A stretch of 64,000 nt of DNA from an uncultured Bacteroidota bacterium. GTDB lineage: Bacteria; Bacteroidota; Bacteroidia; Flavobacteriales; Flavobacteriaceae. Of this stretch, positions 10,068 to 18,184 are shown piece after piece. The stretch lies in the NCBI GenBank assembly GCA_902509805.1, contig CABWZL010000001.1:1-64000 (forward strand). The letters run 5' to 3'. The position numbers and the translations under genes are program-made. A model generated the notes under the pieces. It worked only from the letters and a program-made list of their open reading frames with translations. It did not search any database and had not been told where the DNA came from. Positions within the stretch are counted from its first letter, which is position 1. Every line of letters begins with the position of its first letter.

Positions 10068-10787
10068 TTAATTATCATTTACAATTTCAACTTTATTTAT
10101 ATAGACATTATTTAATGGCCAATCTCTATTATCGGTTGGTAAATTAGCTATTATATCTACTGTTTCCATTCCATCTATTACTTCTCCAAAAATTGTGTAG
10201 CTTCCATTTAAATGATGAGCACCGTCTTTTTTTTGCACTATAAAAAATTCAAATGGTGATGCCATTTTATATGGATTATCTATTGAACTACTTGGCATAC
10301 TAACCATTCCTCTTTTATGAGTATGACCTTTATTAAAATCATTAGGTAAAAGGTACTTTCCAATATCTCTTCTTTTTTTTGAAACTTTAATGTTATCACT
10401 ATTTCCTGCTTGTATTACAAAATCATTGATTACTCTGTAAAATTGAGTTCCTTCAAAATATTTCTTTTTTGTCAGATATATAAAATTTGATCTGTGATAA
10501 GGTGTATTATTATAAAGTAAAATCTCAATTTCGCCAAATGGTGTGTAAATTCTTACATGATTTTCTTTATTATTTTTTTCATACTCAAAAAGAAAATCAA
10601 TTACATTTTCATCTGTTAATCTTATATTTTCTTTAACTTCTTCCTTTAATTCAATAATCTGATCCGTAACATTAGTTTTTTTATTCTTTTGAATATTTGA
10701 AGTTTCAATTGAATTATATGAATTGTTTTTGCATCCTAAAAAAAAGATTGTTGCTACAGCTAAAAAAAAACGATTAAATAAGTTCAT
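10068..10787 (-). CDS. Cyclophilin-type peptidyl-prolyl isomerase, lipoprotein
   Basis: A 239-residue protein with a lipoprotein signal ending FLGC (Cys19), a low-complexity linker of about 60 residues and a cyclophilin domain from about 80 (IYTPFGEIEILLYN, GTQFYRVINDFVIQAG, HKRGMVSMPSSSIDNPYKMASPFEFFIVQ, HLNGSYTIFGEVIDGMETVD). It probably assists folding of periplasmic or outer-membrane proteins. The catalytic Arg of the FxRxxxxF motif is present (FYRVINDF). It is the last gene of the Phe/Tyr operon, sharing TAATG with rsmG, and a link to aromatic amino-acid synthesis is not obvious. Confidence 0.9.
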   Translation of the reverse strand: MNLFNRFFLAVATIFFLGCKNNSYNSIETSNIQKNKKTNVTDQIIELKEEVKENIRLTDENVIDFLFEYEKNNKENHVRIYTPFGEIEILLYNNTPYHRSNFIYLTKKKYFEGTQFYRVINDFVIQAGNSDNIKVSKKRRDIGKYLLPNDFNKGHTHKRGMVSMPSSSIDNPYKMASPFEFFIVQKKDGAHHLNGSYTIFGEVIDGMETVDIIANLPTDNRDWPLNNVYINKVEIVNDN

Positions 10788-11413
10788 TAATTATCTAGAT
10801 TAGGGACATATACCACCCTTTTAGTTTTAAAAAAATCATCAGTAAAAAATTCTGAAATATCAAAAATCTTTTTTTCTTTGAAATCTTTTAATTCATCTTT
10901 TAGATCTCCTCCTTTTAGAGAAATTATTCCATTTGGAATTTCATTGATAGATTTAGAATTAAAATTTTTATTTACTAAAGAGTAAAACTTATCCATTTTT
11001 GCTACTGCCCTTGATAATATAAAGTCATAAGTGTCAAAGTGATTTTCTACCCTATCATTTATTGCAGTCACATTAGAGAGGGATAGATCTTTAGATACAG
11101 ATTCTACAACTTTAATTTTTTTACCAATACTGTCTAACAATGTAAATTTTACATTTGGGAAAAATATAGCTAAGGGAATTCCTGGAAAACCTCCACCCGT
11201 TCCAACATCTAAAACACTAGTTGAAGATTCAAACTCTATAATATTTACAATAGAAAGAGAATGAAGAATATGATTTGTAAATAAGTTCTCAATATCTCTC
11301 CTAGATATTAAATTAACTTTTGAATTCCAATCTTTATATATTGGAACTAGCCTAGTAAATTTTTCTAATTGATCTTGTGATAAATCTGGAAAATATTTCT
11401 TTAACTCAATCAA
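10787..11413 (-). CDS. rsmG: 16S rRNA (guanine527-N7) methyltransferase
   Basis: Methylates G527 of 16S rRNA in the small subunit using SAM. The signature VLDVGTGGGFPGIPLAIFFP is clear, followed by LLDSIGKKIKVVE and SRAVAKMDKFY. Length of 208 aa is normal. The start overlaps the aminotransferase stop by four bases (ATGA), so rsmG belongs to the operon controlled from the pheA leader. Confidence 0.96.
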   Translation of the reverse strand: MIELKKYFPDLSQDQLEKFTRLVPIYKDWNSKVNLISRRDIENLFTNHILHSLSIVNIIEFESSTSVLDVGTGGGFPGIPLAIFFPNVKFTLLDSIGKKIKVVESVSKDLSLSNVTAINDRVENHFDTYDFILSRAVAKMDKFYSLVNKNFNSKSINEIPNGIISLKGGDLKDELKDFKEKKIFDISEFFTDDFFKTKRVVYVPNLDN

Positions 11414-12591
11414 GATAAAAGATCTTTAATCCTCCTAATCGCTTCCTCAATTTGTTCTCGTGATGTTGAATATGATATTCTTATACAATTTGGATAACCA
11501 AATGCATCGCCAGGAACAGTAGCTACATGAGCCTTTTCCAAGATAAGCATTGATAAATCATTTGCATCATTTACAGTTTGACCTTTGAATGTTTTACCAA
11601 ATAATTCTGAGACTTCTGGAAAAATATAGAAAGCTCCATCTGGAGGTTGCTTAACTTCAAATCCATTAATCTGATTAACAAGATTAATTATCAAATCTCT
11701 TCTGATTTTGAATTCATCAACCATATATTTTATTCTTTCTGGTGATTCTTCTAATGCTTTAATTGTTGCCCTTTGAGCAATACAATTGGCTCCACTTGTA
11801 ATTTGACCTTGCATTTTGTTACATGCTTTAGCTAATACTTTTGGAGCTGCTAGATAACCTATTCTCCAGCCTGTCATTGCAAATGCTTTAGATATTCCAT
11901 TTACGGTAACAGTTCTTTCATACATGCCAGGTAAGCTTGCAAAACTTACACTTTTTGAACCATAATTAATATGCTCATAAATTTCATCTGAAACAATAAT
12001 AATTTTAGGATACTTTAATAAAACTTTTGAAAATTCAAGATACTCCTGTTCACTAAAGACAGAACCACTTGGATTATTTGGTGAATTAAGCATTATCATC
12101 TTTGTTTTATCTGTAATTGCAGATTCAATCTGTTTGGCAGTTACTTTATAATTTGCATTTTCATCTGGATTAACAAACACTGGAATTCCATCTGCCAGAG
12201 ATACCATAGCACTATAGCTAACCCAATAAGGAGTTGGAATTACGACCTCGTCACCTTTATTTATTAAAGACATACAAACATTAGCTATAGATTGTTTTGC
12301 TCCTGTAGAAACAACAATTTGATCAGTATTATAATCAAGATTATTATCTCTTTTAAACTTTTTACAAATTGCTTTTTTTAAATCAAGAAATCCATCAACT
12401 GGAGAGTATTTGTGGTAATTTTCATTTATTGCATCAATTGCCGCATCTTTAATGTAATCCGGGACATTAAAATCAGGCTCTCCTGCACTTAAAGTTATAA
12501 CATCTAAACCTTGATTTTTTAAATCATGAGCTTTTGCAGTCATTGCAACAGTTTGTGAAATCGGTAATGAATTAATTTTATCTGATAACAT
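11410..12591 (-). CDS. PLP-dependent aminotransferase, aspartate/aromatic type
   Basis: Fold-type I (class I/II) aminotransferase, 393 aa. Visible are SPNNPSG (170-176), SDEIYE (201-206), the PLP lysine K235 in SKAFAMTGWRIGY, and the carboxylate-binding Arg in NCIRISYS. The family is usually called aspartate aminotransferase. Its place between tyrA/DAHPS-CM and the rest of a Phe/Tyr operon suggests that it transaminates phenylpyruvate and hydroxyphenylpyruvate, or prephenate; that is inference, and the sequence alone does not settle the substrate. Confidence 0.92.
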   Translation of the reverse strand: MLSDKINSLPISQTVAMTAKAHDLKNQGLDVITLSAGEPDFNVPDYIKDAAIDAINENYHKYSPVDGFLDLKKAICKKFKRDNNLDYNTDQIVVSTGAKQSIANVCMSLINKGDEVVIPTPYWVSYSAMVSLADGIPVFVNPDENANYKVTAKQIESAITDKTKMIMLNSPNNPSGSVFSEQEYLEFSKVLLKYPKIIIVSDEIYEHINYGSKSVSFASLPGMYERTVTVNGISKAFAMTGWRIGYLAAPKVLAKACNKMQGQITSGANCIAQRATIKALEESPERIKYMVDEFKIRRDLIINLVNQINGFEVKQPPDGAFYIFPEVSELFGKTFKGQTVNDANDLSMLILEKAHVATVPGDAFGYPNCIRISYSTSREQIEEAIRRIKDLLS

Positions 12592-12599
12592 TTTTTAAA

Positions 12600-13682
12600 T
12601 TATTTTTTTAATATTTTTTTTTGATTATTTATAGATTCTTGATGAATGGCTTTAAAAAATCTGAGAATAAATTCTTCACTTAAGCCGTGATCCTCTCCAT
12701 CTAATATCATTTTTCCTAAAATTTCATTCCATCTTTTGTTTTGAAGAATTGCAACATTATTGTCAGATTTCAGTTTACCTATATTTTTTGCAACTTCCAT
12801 TCTCTTTCCTAAAGTTGTTAATAAATTTTGATCTGCAACATCAATTTGAGATCTTAAATTATTTAATTGATTTTGATAATCTTCTCCCTGAAAATTCTTA
12901 TCTCTTATTTTAAGATCTTTCATTATTTGAATTAATCGTTTTGGAGTAACCTGTTGTGCAGCGTCACTCCATGCATTGTCTGGATCCCAATGAGATTCAA
13001 TCATTAAACCATCATAATTAAGATCTAAAGAGGTTTGGCTTAAATCATAAATTAAGTCTCTTTTACCAGCTATATGAGAAGGATCACAAATTAAAGGTAT
13101 ATCTGGAAAATTATTTTGAAATTCAACAGCAATTTGCCATTCTGGATTGTTTCTGTATTTAGATTTATCATATGAAGAAAAACCTCTATGAATAACACCG
13201 ATATTTTTAATATCTGCTGAATATATTCTTTCAACTCCTCCCATCCATAGAGCTAAATCTGGATTAACTGGATTTTTAATTAAAACTGTTTTGTCAGTCC
13301 CCTTTAAAGCATCAGCAATTTCTTGAACAATAAATGGACTTACTGTTGACCTTGCTCCTATCCATAAAATATCTACATTATGTTTTAGTGCTAAATCAAC
13401 ATGAACAGAATTTGCAACCTCTGTTGCAATTAACAAACCTGTTTCTTCTTTGACTTTCTCTAACCAATTTAACCCTATTGCTCCAACTCCTTCAAACATC
13501 CCAGGTCTTGTTCGTGGCTTCCATATTCCAGCTCTATATGCCGTAACATCTGTATCTTTAAGTTGATGTGCAATTTTTAAAACTTGTTCTTCAGTTTCCG
13601 CACTACACGGCCCTGCGATTACCAGAGGATGATCTAAGTTCATCTGTTCAAGCCAATTTCTATATTCTTTTTTATTTTCCAT
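12600..13682 (-). CDS. aroG: Bifunctional DAHP synthase / chorismate mutase
   Basis: Catalyses the first step of the shikimate pathway (PEP + erythrose-4-phosphate to DAHP) and the first committed step to Phe/Tyr (chorismate to prephenate). The N-terminal domain (to about 255) is a type I-beta, KDO8P-synthase-like DAHP synthase: PLVIAGPCSAETEEQ, RAGIWKPRTRPGMFEG, LIKNPVNPDLALWMGG and CDPSHIAG. The C-terminal helical domain (about 265-355) is an AroQ chorismate mutase with SQIDVADQNLLTTLGKRM, NIGKLKSDNN and NKRW. This fusion is common in Bacteroidota. It sits between tyrA (6 bp) and the aminotransferase (8 bp). Confidence 0.95.
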   Translation of the reverse strand: MENKKEYRNWLEQMNLDHPLVIAGPCSAETEEQVLKIAHQLKDTDVTAYRAGIWKPRTRPGMFEGVGAIGLNWLEKVKEETGLLIATEVANSVHVDLALKHNVDILWIGARSTVSPFIVQEIADALKGTDKTVLIKNPVNPDLALWMGGVERIYSADIKNIGVIHRGFSSYDKSKYRNNPEWQIAVEFQNNFPDIPLICDPSHIAGKRDLIYDLSQTSLDLNYDGLMIESHWDPDNAWSDAAQQVTPKRLIQIMKDLKIRDKNFQGEDYQNQLNNLRSQIDVADQNLLTTLGKRMEVAKNIGKLKSDNNVAILQNKRWNEILGKMILDGEDHGLSEEFILRFFKAIHQESINNQKKILKK

Positions 13683-13688
13683 AATTTT

Positions 13689-14537
13689 CTATTTAATTCC
13701 TTTTAAAATTTCTCTTATACCATTAATTTTTTTCATCTCGGTATTAAGGTTTTCTTGATCACCACTTTCTATTAATTTTTTAAAATTATTAATATTTAAT
13801 ATGTATTCCTCAAGAGATTCAATAATATTAGTTTTGTTTTCGATAAAAATTGAAGACCACATTTCAGGAGAACTTTTTGCTAACCTAACAGTTGATTCAA
13901 ATCCACTTCCTGCCATATCATAAATTGTCTGCTCATCATCCTCTTTGTCCATTACTGTTTTACCTAACATGAATGATGAAATATGTGACAAATGCGATAC
14001 ATAGGCAATATGTTTGTCATGTTCTAACGAACCCATTGTCTTAATGTTCATTCCTAATTTTTTAAAAATTTCAATTGCACTTAAAAGTAGAGATGAATTT
14101 GTGTTTTCAGTTTCACATAGAATTACAACTTTATTGTTAAACAAATCTTTCTGAGCAGCTACAGGACCTGAAAACTCAGTACCAGCTATAGGGTGAGCAG
14201 CTAAAAAATTACCTCGTTTATCATGTGTTCTAACTGAATTACAGATTTGATATTTAGTTGATCCTAAATCAATAACTAATGTTTCTTTAGATATTTTATC
14301 TAGAATAATTTTAAGTTGTTTTTTGATTGATTCAACAGGTATAGCAAGAAATAAATAATCAAAATTTATTAATGAATCAGTATTAAATTTCTTATCAATA
14401 ATTTCATTTTTTAAGGAGTAATCAATTGAATCAGTATTCTGATCAAAGCCATAAATAATAATATTATCATCTAATTCTTTTAACTTCAAAGCAATTGATC
14501 CGCCTATTAAACCTAAACCTATTATACCAATTTTCAT
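13689..14537 (-). CDS. tyrA: Prephenate dehydrogenase
   Basis: Oxidatively decarboxylates prephenate to 4-hydroxyphenylpyruvate, the tyrosine branch. The NAD(P) motif is GIIGLGLIGGSIALKL at the N-terminus. FLAAHPIAGTEFSGP holds the substrate-binding histidine, and YVSHLSHISSFML and MAGSGFESTVRLAKSSPEMW are also typical. At 282 aa it has no added chorismate mutase or ACT domain. The start overlaps pheA by four bases. Confidence 0.95.
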   Translation of the reverse strand: MKIGIIGLGLIGGSIALKLKELDDNIIIYGFDQNTDSIDYSLKNEIIDKKFNTDSLINFDYLFLAIPVESIKKQLKIILDKISKETLVIDLGSTKYQICNSVRTHDKRGNFLAAHPIAGTEFSGPVAAQKDLFNNKVVILCETENTNSSLLLSAIEIFKKLGMNIKTMGSLEHDKHIAYVSHLSHISSFMLGKTVMDKEDDEQTIYDMAGSGFESTVRLAKSSPEMWSSIFIENKTNIIESLEEYILNINNFKKLIESGDQENLNTEMKKINGIREILKGIK

Positions 14538-15346
14538 GATTTTTGATATTTGTACTCTCCTAAAATTTTAAACTCTTGAGCCATTAATTCAATTATTTTT
14601 ATTGCTTTTTTATAATTTTCAATTGATTTAAAAGTAATGTCAACAAAAAACGCATATTTACCTGGAGTTTGAATAACAGGCAAAGACTGAATCTTTGTTA
14701 AATTTAGATTACAATCACTCATCATATTCAACACTGTAGCTAAGCTTCCTCTTTTATGGTCAAGAATAAATTTAAGAGCAGCTTTATTATAATCAAGTGC
14801 GTCTTTTTTATTCTTTTCAAGAATTACAAATCGAGTTTTGTTATTTTTTATAGTCTGGATAGATGTTTCTAGGATTTGTAATGTGTATATTTTAGATGCT
14901 TGTAAACTAGCAATTGCTCCTACACCACTAATTTTATTATCTCTAATATTTTTAGCATAAAGCGCTGTATCTTCACTTTCTATTAATTTAATATGAGGAT
15001 AATTACTAAAAAACTTAGAACATTGCAATAGAGCCATTGGATGAGAGTGAACTTCTTTAATTTCAGTAATCTTTTGATTTGGAAGACACATTAAATTATG
15101 ATCTATACTTAAACTGTATTCCCCAATTATTGACAGATTATATTCATCAATAAGAGCATAATTTGGAAGTATAGAACCTGCAATTGAATTTTCAATAGCC
15201 ATTATTCCGTATTCAGAATCTTTATCAACTACAGATTTTACAAGACTCTCAAAAGTTGAGCATTCATTTAATTCAAACGAATCAAAATAATGATTTGCTA
15301 CCATATGGTGAAATGATCCTTTAATTCCTTGAATTGATACTTTCAT
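14534..15346 (-). CDS. pheA: Prephenate dehydratase with ACT domain
   Basis: Converts prephenate to phenylpyruvate, the phenylalanine branch. The catalytic domain reads VSIQGIKGSFHHMVA, GIMAIENSIAGS and NKTRFVILEK, with the T-R-F triad visible. A C-terminal ACT domain follows (HKRGSLATVLNMMSDCNLNLTKIQSLPV). The allosteric ESRP motif of enterobacterial PheA reads QSLP here and GALV reads GSLA, so feedback by Phe may differ. The ATG at 15346 gives the normal N-terminus (270 aa). An in-frame ATG at 15385 would run through the terminator hairpin of the leader and adds residues unlike the family. First structural gene of the attenuated Phe/Tyr operon. Confidence 0.94.
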   Translation of the reverse strand: MKVSIQGIKGSFHHMVANHYFDSFELNECSTFESLVKSVVDKDSEYGIMAIENSIAGSILPNYALIDEYNLSIIGEYSLSIDHNLMCLPNQKITEIKEVHSHPMALLQCSKFFSNYPHIKLIESEDTALYAKNIRDNKISGVGAIASLQASKIYTLQILETSIQTIKNNKTRFVILEKNKKDALDYNKAALKFILDHKRGSLATVLNMMSDCNLNLTKIQSLPVIQTPGKYAFFVDITFKSIENYKKAIKIIELMAQEFKILGEYKYQKS

Positions 15347-15348
15347 AT

Positions 15349-15376
15349 AAAAAAAAAGTCCTGATTTGACAGGACT
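15349..15376 (-). terminator. Attenuator terminator before pheA
   Basis: On the minus strand AGTCCTG - TCAAAT - CAGGACT forms a 7-bp stem with a 6-base loop, followed at once by eight U residues. The U-tract ends two bases before the pheA ATG (15346). A Rho-independent terminator placed between a promoter and the first structural gene is the signature of transcription attenuation. Confidence 0.85.
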
Positions 15377-15434
15377 AGTATTCATAATTTCTTTTAATAG
15401 AATAGTTACCCTGTCTTTTGATTAGAAAAGAAAT
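15368..15434 (-). promoter_or_regulatory. Mutually exclusive antiterminator and anti-antiterminator pairings of the pheA leader
   Basis: GACAGGGT (15415-15408), which covers the last codons and stop of the leader ORF, can pair with GTCCTGTC (15375-15368) over 8 bp (two of them wobble). This would remove most of the terminator's 5' arm. A second, AU-rich pairing joins the Phe codons, ATTTCTTTTCTAAT (15434-15421), with ATTAAAAGAAAT (15398-15387): 12 bp with a 2-base bulge. It would trap the antiterminator strand in its loop and favour termination when no ribosome is present. A ribosome stalled at the Phe/Tyr codons blocks the second pairing and frees the first; one that reaches the stop covers GACAGGG. 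Pairings are read by eye; energies were not computed. Confidence 0.75.
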
Positions 15435-15468
15435 AATAGCTATAATAAAAATTAAAATTGTTTGTCAT
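15406..15468 (-). CDS. Phe/Tyr-rich leader peptide of the pheA operon
   Basis: A 20-codon ORF, ATG at 15468 and TAA at 15408-15406, with core NFNFYYSYYFF: four Phe and four Tyr codons (codons 5, 7, 8, 9, 11, 12, 13, 14). It begins about 7 bases after a consensus -7 box, so its mRNA is probably leaderless or nearly so. It ends 30 bases before the attenuator terminator hairpin (15376). By analogy with the pheA and trp leader peptides of enterobacteria it would sense charged tRNA-Phe and tRNA-Tyr by ribosome stalling. The regulated genes make exactly these two amino acids. Existence of the peptide is inferred from sequence only. Confidence 0.85.
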   Translation of the reverse strand: MTNNFNFYYSYYFFSNQKTG

Positions 15469-15475
15469 TATTCAA

Positions 15476-15506
15476 CAAAAGTATAATAGGTATAGATAAA
15501 AACAAA
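15476..15506 (-). promoter_or_regulatory. Promoter of the pheA leader and operon
   Basis: TTTG (15506-15503), a 19-base spacer and TACTTTTG (15483-15476) match the Bacteroidota consensus TTTG-N19/20-TAnnTTTG. Transcription would start near 15470, next to the leader-peptide ATG at 15468. It lies just downstream of osmC, giving the Phe/Tyr operon its own promoter. Confidence 0.8.
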
Positions 15507-15515
15507 TTTTTTTGT

Positions 15516-15944
15516 CTATTTTTTAATTATAGATCCATTCAGGTAAATAGAATGCTCAATGGTTGTTGACTTCTCTAAATTCTTTGATACTGAACAATAC
15601 TTATCAAAACTTAATGCAGCTGCACGTATTATTTTTTCACCAGGAATATCTCCTTCAACATATAGATTCACATGAATTTTTTTAAAAGGTTCTCCCGGTG
15701 TTGATTCTCTCTCTCCTTCAACTTCCATTTTATATGATACAGGATTTAATTTTTGTTTTTCTAGAATAGAAATAATATCAATGCTACTACATCCCGCAAC
15801 ACCCATTAATAATAATTCCATTGGGCTAACCCCCTTAACATCATAATCAGAAGAATATTTTCTGTCAAGAAAAACTTGATGTCCATTTTTATTAGTTAAC
15901 TCAAATAAATATTTATCATTAACTCTATCTAATTGTACTGCCAT
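15516..15944 (-). CDS. OsmC family protein (peroxiredoxin-like)
   Basis: A 142-residue OsmC/Ohr fold protein. The two family cysteines are C52 in VAGCSSIDI and C117 in KYCSVSKNLE. The conserved PMELLLMGVAGC is also present. Such proteins reduce organic hydroperoxides or act on other thiol substrates; the precise YhfA-like or Ohr role cannot be told from sequence. It is the last gene of the metK-metY-metX operon, two bases after metX, which may tie it to sulfur metabolism. Confidence 0.9.
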   Translation of the reverse strand: MAVQLDRVNDKYLFELTNKNGHQVFLDRKYSSDYDVKGVSPMELLLMGVAGCSSIDIISILEKQKLNPVSYKMEVEGERESTPGEPFKKIHVNLYVEGDIPGEKIIRAAALSFDKYCSVSKNLEKSTTIEHSIYLNGSIIKK

Positions 15945-15946
15945 TT

Positions 15947-16909
15947 TTAAAATATTTTTGTAAAGATATCTGAAATTTGTTTTGTTTCTATTAAAAAAGC
16001 ATCATGACCATGAATAGAGTTTATTGTATGATTTGTAATATCAAGATTATTTTTTTTCGCTACTAAATAAGTTTCATGATCTTCATCAGGCAAAAAGAAT
16101 ATATCTGAATCTACAGATATTAAATGAATTGAAGATTTTATTTTAGAAATTTTATTTATAAAAGTCTTGCCATCACGAGTAATATCAGTAGAACTCAAAA
16201 GTTTATTCAAGAACAAATATGATTTAAGGCTGAATCTTTGACGAAGTTTTTCTCCATGATGACTAAGCCAAGACTCTACGTTATACATATTCTTATCTAA
16301 ATTTTTTGTTCTAGTAAATCTTGTATTTAGAGATTTTGGAGATCTATAAAAAGTCATTGCATGAATTCTAGCATCACTTACAGGGTCTCTAGAGTTTTTT
16401 AAAATTCTATCTTGAAGAAATGTATTAGCAATTAACCAATCAGTAGCTTTCCAATCAGCAGCCACCGGAATTATTATTGATGCTAAATCATTTTTAAGCG
16501 CAATCATTTCCCATGTCAAACATCCACCAATAGAGCCTCCAATAATAGCATGAAGTTTGGCAATCTTGAGTTGGTCAATGGCTTTAATAAAAAGTAAAGC
16601 AATATCACCAAGATTAAGATCTAAATTAAAATCAAAATTATTTTCATTAAAACCATTTCCAGGAATATTAAAGCACAAAACTGAATACTTTTTTGTATCA
16701 ATAGGTTTTTCAAATCCAATAATCTCACTCCACCATCCATTAATTCCTGTAACAAGAGAGTTGCCAGTTAATGCATGATTAACAAGAATCACTGGCGCAC
16801 TCCCTAATTTTTCTCCAAAAACCTGATAACTTATCTGAATTTTTTTAATTTTTAACCCAGATAGTGTCTCAAAATCTTCAAGCAGTATATGTTTTAATTC
16901 CTCTTCCAA
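15947..16909 (-). CDS. metX: Homoserine O-acetyltransferase
   Basis: Alpha/beta-hydrolase enzyme that acetylates homoserine for methionine synthesis. Visible are VILVNHALTGNS (oxyanion region), the nucleophile elbow AIIGGSIGGCLTWE, FYRSPKSLNTRFTR and the C-terminal catalytic HGHDAFLIE. At 320 aa it is at the short end of the family (about 320-380), without a lid extension. An alternative is a related succinyl- or general acyltransferase, but coupling to metY supports acetyl. It follows metY by 3 bases. Confidence 0.93.
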   Translation of the reverse strand: MEEELKHILLEDFETLSGLKIKKIQISYQVFGEKLGSAPVILVNHALTGNSLVTGINGWWSEIIGFEKPIDTKKYSVLCFNIPGNGFNENNFDFNLDLNLGDIALLFIKAIDQLKIAKLHAIIGGSIGGCLTWEMIALKNDLASIIIPVAADWKATDWLIANTFLQDRILKNSRDPVSDARIHAMTFYRSPKSLNTRFTRTKNLDKNMYNVESWLSHHGEKLRQRFSLKSYLFLNKLLSSTDITRDGKTFINKISKIKSSIHLISVDSDIFFLPDEDHETYLVAKKNNLDITNHTINSIHGHDAFLIETKQISDIFTKIF

Positions 16910-16912
16910 TTT

Positions 16913-18184
16913 TTATAATGAGCTTAAAGAATCTTTAAGATCATTAATTAAATCAATCGGATCTTCAAGGCCAATACTAAGTCTAATTAAATCAGATGTT
17001 ACACCTGTTTCGGCTTGTTGATCCTTATTTAATTGCTGATGGGTAGTACTTGACGGGTGTATTATTAAAGATTTTGAATCTCCAAAATTTGCCAGTAATG
17101 AAAATATTTTTGTACTGTCAGTTAATTTCTTTGCAGACTCAAAGCCACCTTTTAGTCCAAAAGTAACAATCCCACTCTGTCCATTTTTTAAATATTTTTT
17201 TGACAGATTGTAATATTTTGAAGACTTTAAACCAGGATAATTAACCCAAGCAATTTCATCCTGACTTTCAAGCCATTCAGCAATTTTTAATGCATTTTCA
17301 GAATGTTTTTTTATTCTTACTGATAAAGTTTCAAGGCCTTGGATTGTCTGGAAACAATTAAATGGACTTGGCGCACTTCCCAGATCTCTCAATCCTTCTA
17401 TTCTAACTTTAGCTATAAATGCAGCTGGACCAAGTGCTTCATGATATACTAATCCATGATATCCAGCAGATGGAGTTGTAAACTCGTCAAATTTTCCGCT
17501 ACTCCAATCAAATTTTCCAGCATCAATTATAACTCCTCCTATTGATGTTCCATTTCCAGTAATATATTTTGTAGTAGAATGAATCACTATATCTGCTCCA
17601 TAATTAATAGGCTTTAACAAATATGGTGTAGCAACTGTATTATCAACAATTAGCGGAAGTTTAGATTTTTTTGCAACTTTTGAAATAGACTCTATATCTA
17701 GAACATCCAATTTAGGATTCCCCATACTCTCTATATAGACTACTCTAGTATTTTCATTAATTGCTTTTGAAAAATTTTCAGTGTTATCAGGATCTACAAA
17801 AGTGGTTGTAATTCCATACCTAGGTAAAGTTACATTAAGTAAATTATAAGTTCCTCCGTATAAACTATTTGAGGCAACTATATGGTCTCCTGTTTTTAAA
17901 AGAGTTAATAAAGTTGTTGCTAGTGCAGCTGATCCTGATGAAGTTGCAACTGCAGCTATACCTCCTTCTAAGGAAGCTAATCTTTGTTCAAGAATATCTG
18001 CTGTTGGGTTATTCAATCTTGTATATATATAACCAGGTTCAGCTAAGGAAAATAAATTAGCTGCATGGTCCGTGTTATCAAAAACATAAGATGTTGTTTG
18101 ATAAATGGGAACTGCTCTAGTCCCCTCTGTTTTAGTTGTATTATGTCCAGCATGTAACGCTAGTGTTTGATCATTATGATTCAT
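16913..18184 (-). CDS. metY: O-acetylhomoserine sulfhydrylase (aminocarboxypropyltransferase)
   Basis: PLP enzyme of the Cys/Met metabolism family, 423 aa, making homocysteine directly from O-acetylhomoserine and sulfide. YIYTRLNNPTADILEQRLASLEGG, the PLP lysine in IHSTTKYITGNG and the C-terminal LIRLSIGLEDPIDLINDL are all visible. The long insertion around ALGPAAFIAKVRIEGLRDLG is typical of MetY as opposed to MetB/MetC. Its ATG overlaps the metK stop by four bases. Confidence 0.95.
   Translation of the reverse strand: MNHNDQTLALHAGHNTTKTEGTRAVPIYQTTSYVFDNTDHAANLFSLAEPGYIYTRLNNPTADILEQRLASLEGGIAAVATSSGSAALATTLLTLLKTGDHIVASNSLYGGTYNLLNVTLPRYGITTTFVDPDNTENFSKAINENTRVVYIESMGNPKLDVLDIESISKVAKKSKLPLIVDNTVATPYLLKPINYGADIVIHSTTKYITGNGTSIGGVIIDAGKFDWSSGKFDEFTTPSAGYHGLVYHEALGPAAFIAKVRIEGLRDLGSAPSPFNCFQTIQGLETLSVRIKKHSENALKIAEWLESQDEIAWVNYPGLKSSKYYNLSKKYLKNGQSGIVTFGLKGGFESAKKLTDSTKIFSLLANFGDSKSLIIHPSSTTHQQLNKDQQAETGVTSDLIRLSIGLEDPIDLINDLKDSLSSL

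Noticed and set aside
15347..15385. In-frame ATG at 15385 as a longer start for pheA
   Set aside because: The extra codons run through the terminator stem and U-tract and give an N-terminus unlike PheA; the ATG at 15346 gives the family start.
15497..15515. ACAAA-AAAA-TTTGT hairpin after osmC as a terminator for the met operon
   Set aside because: Only five A/T pairs and it contains the -33 TTTG of the pheA leader promoter; too weak to call.
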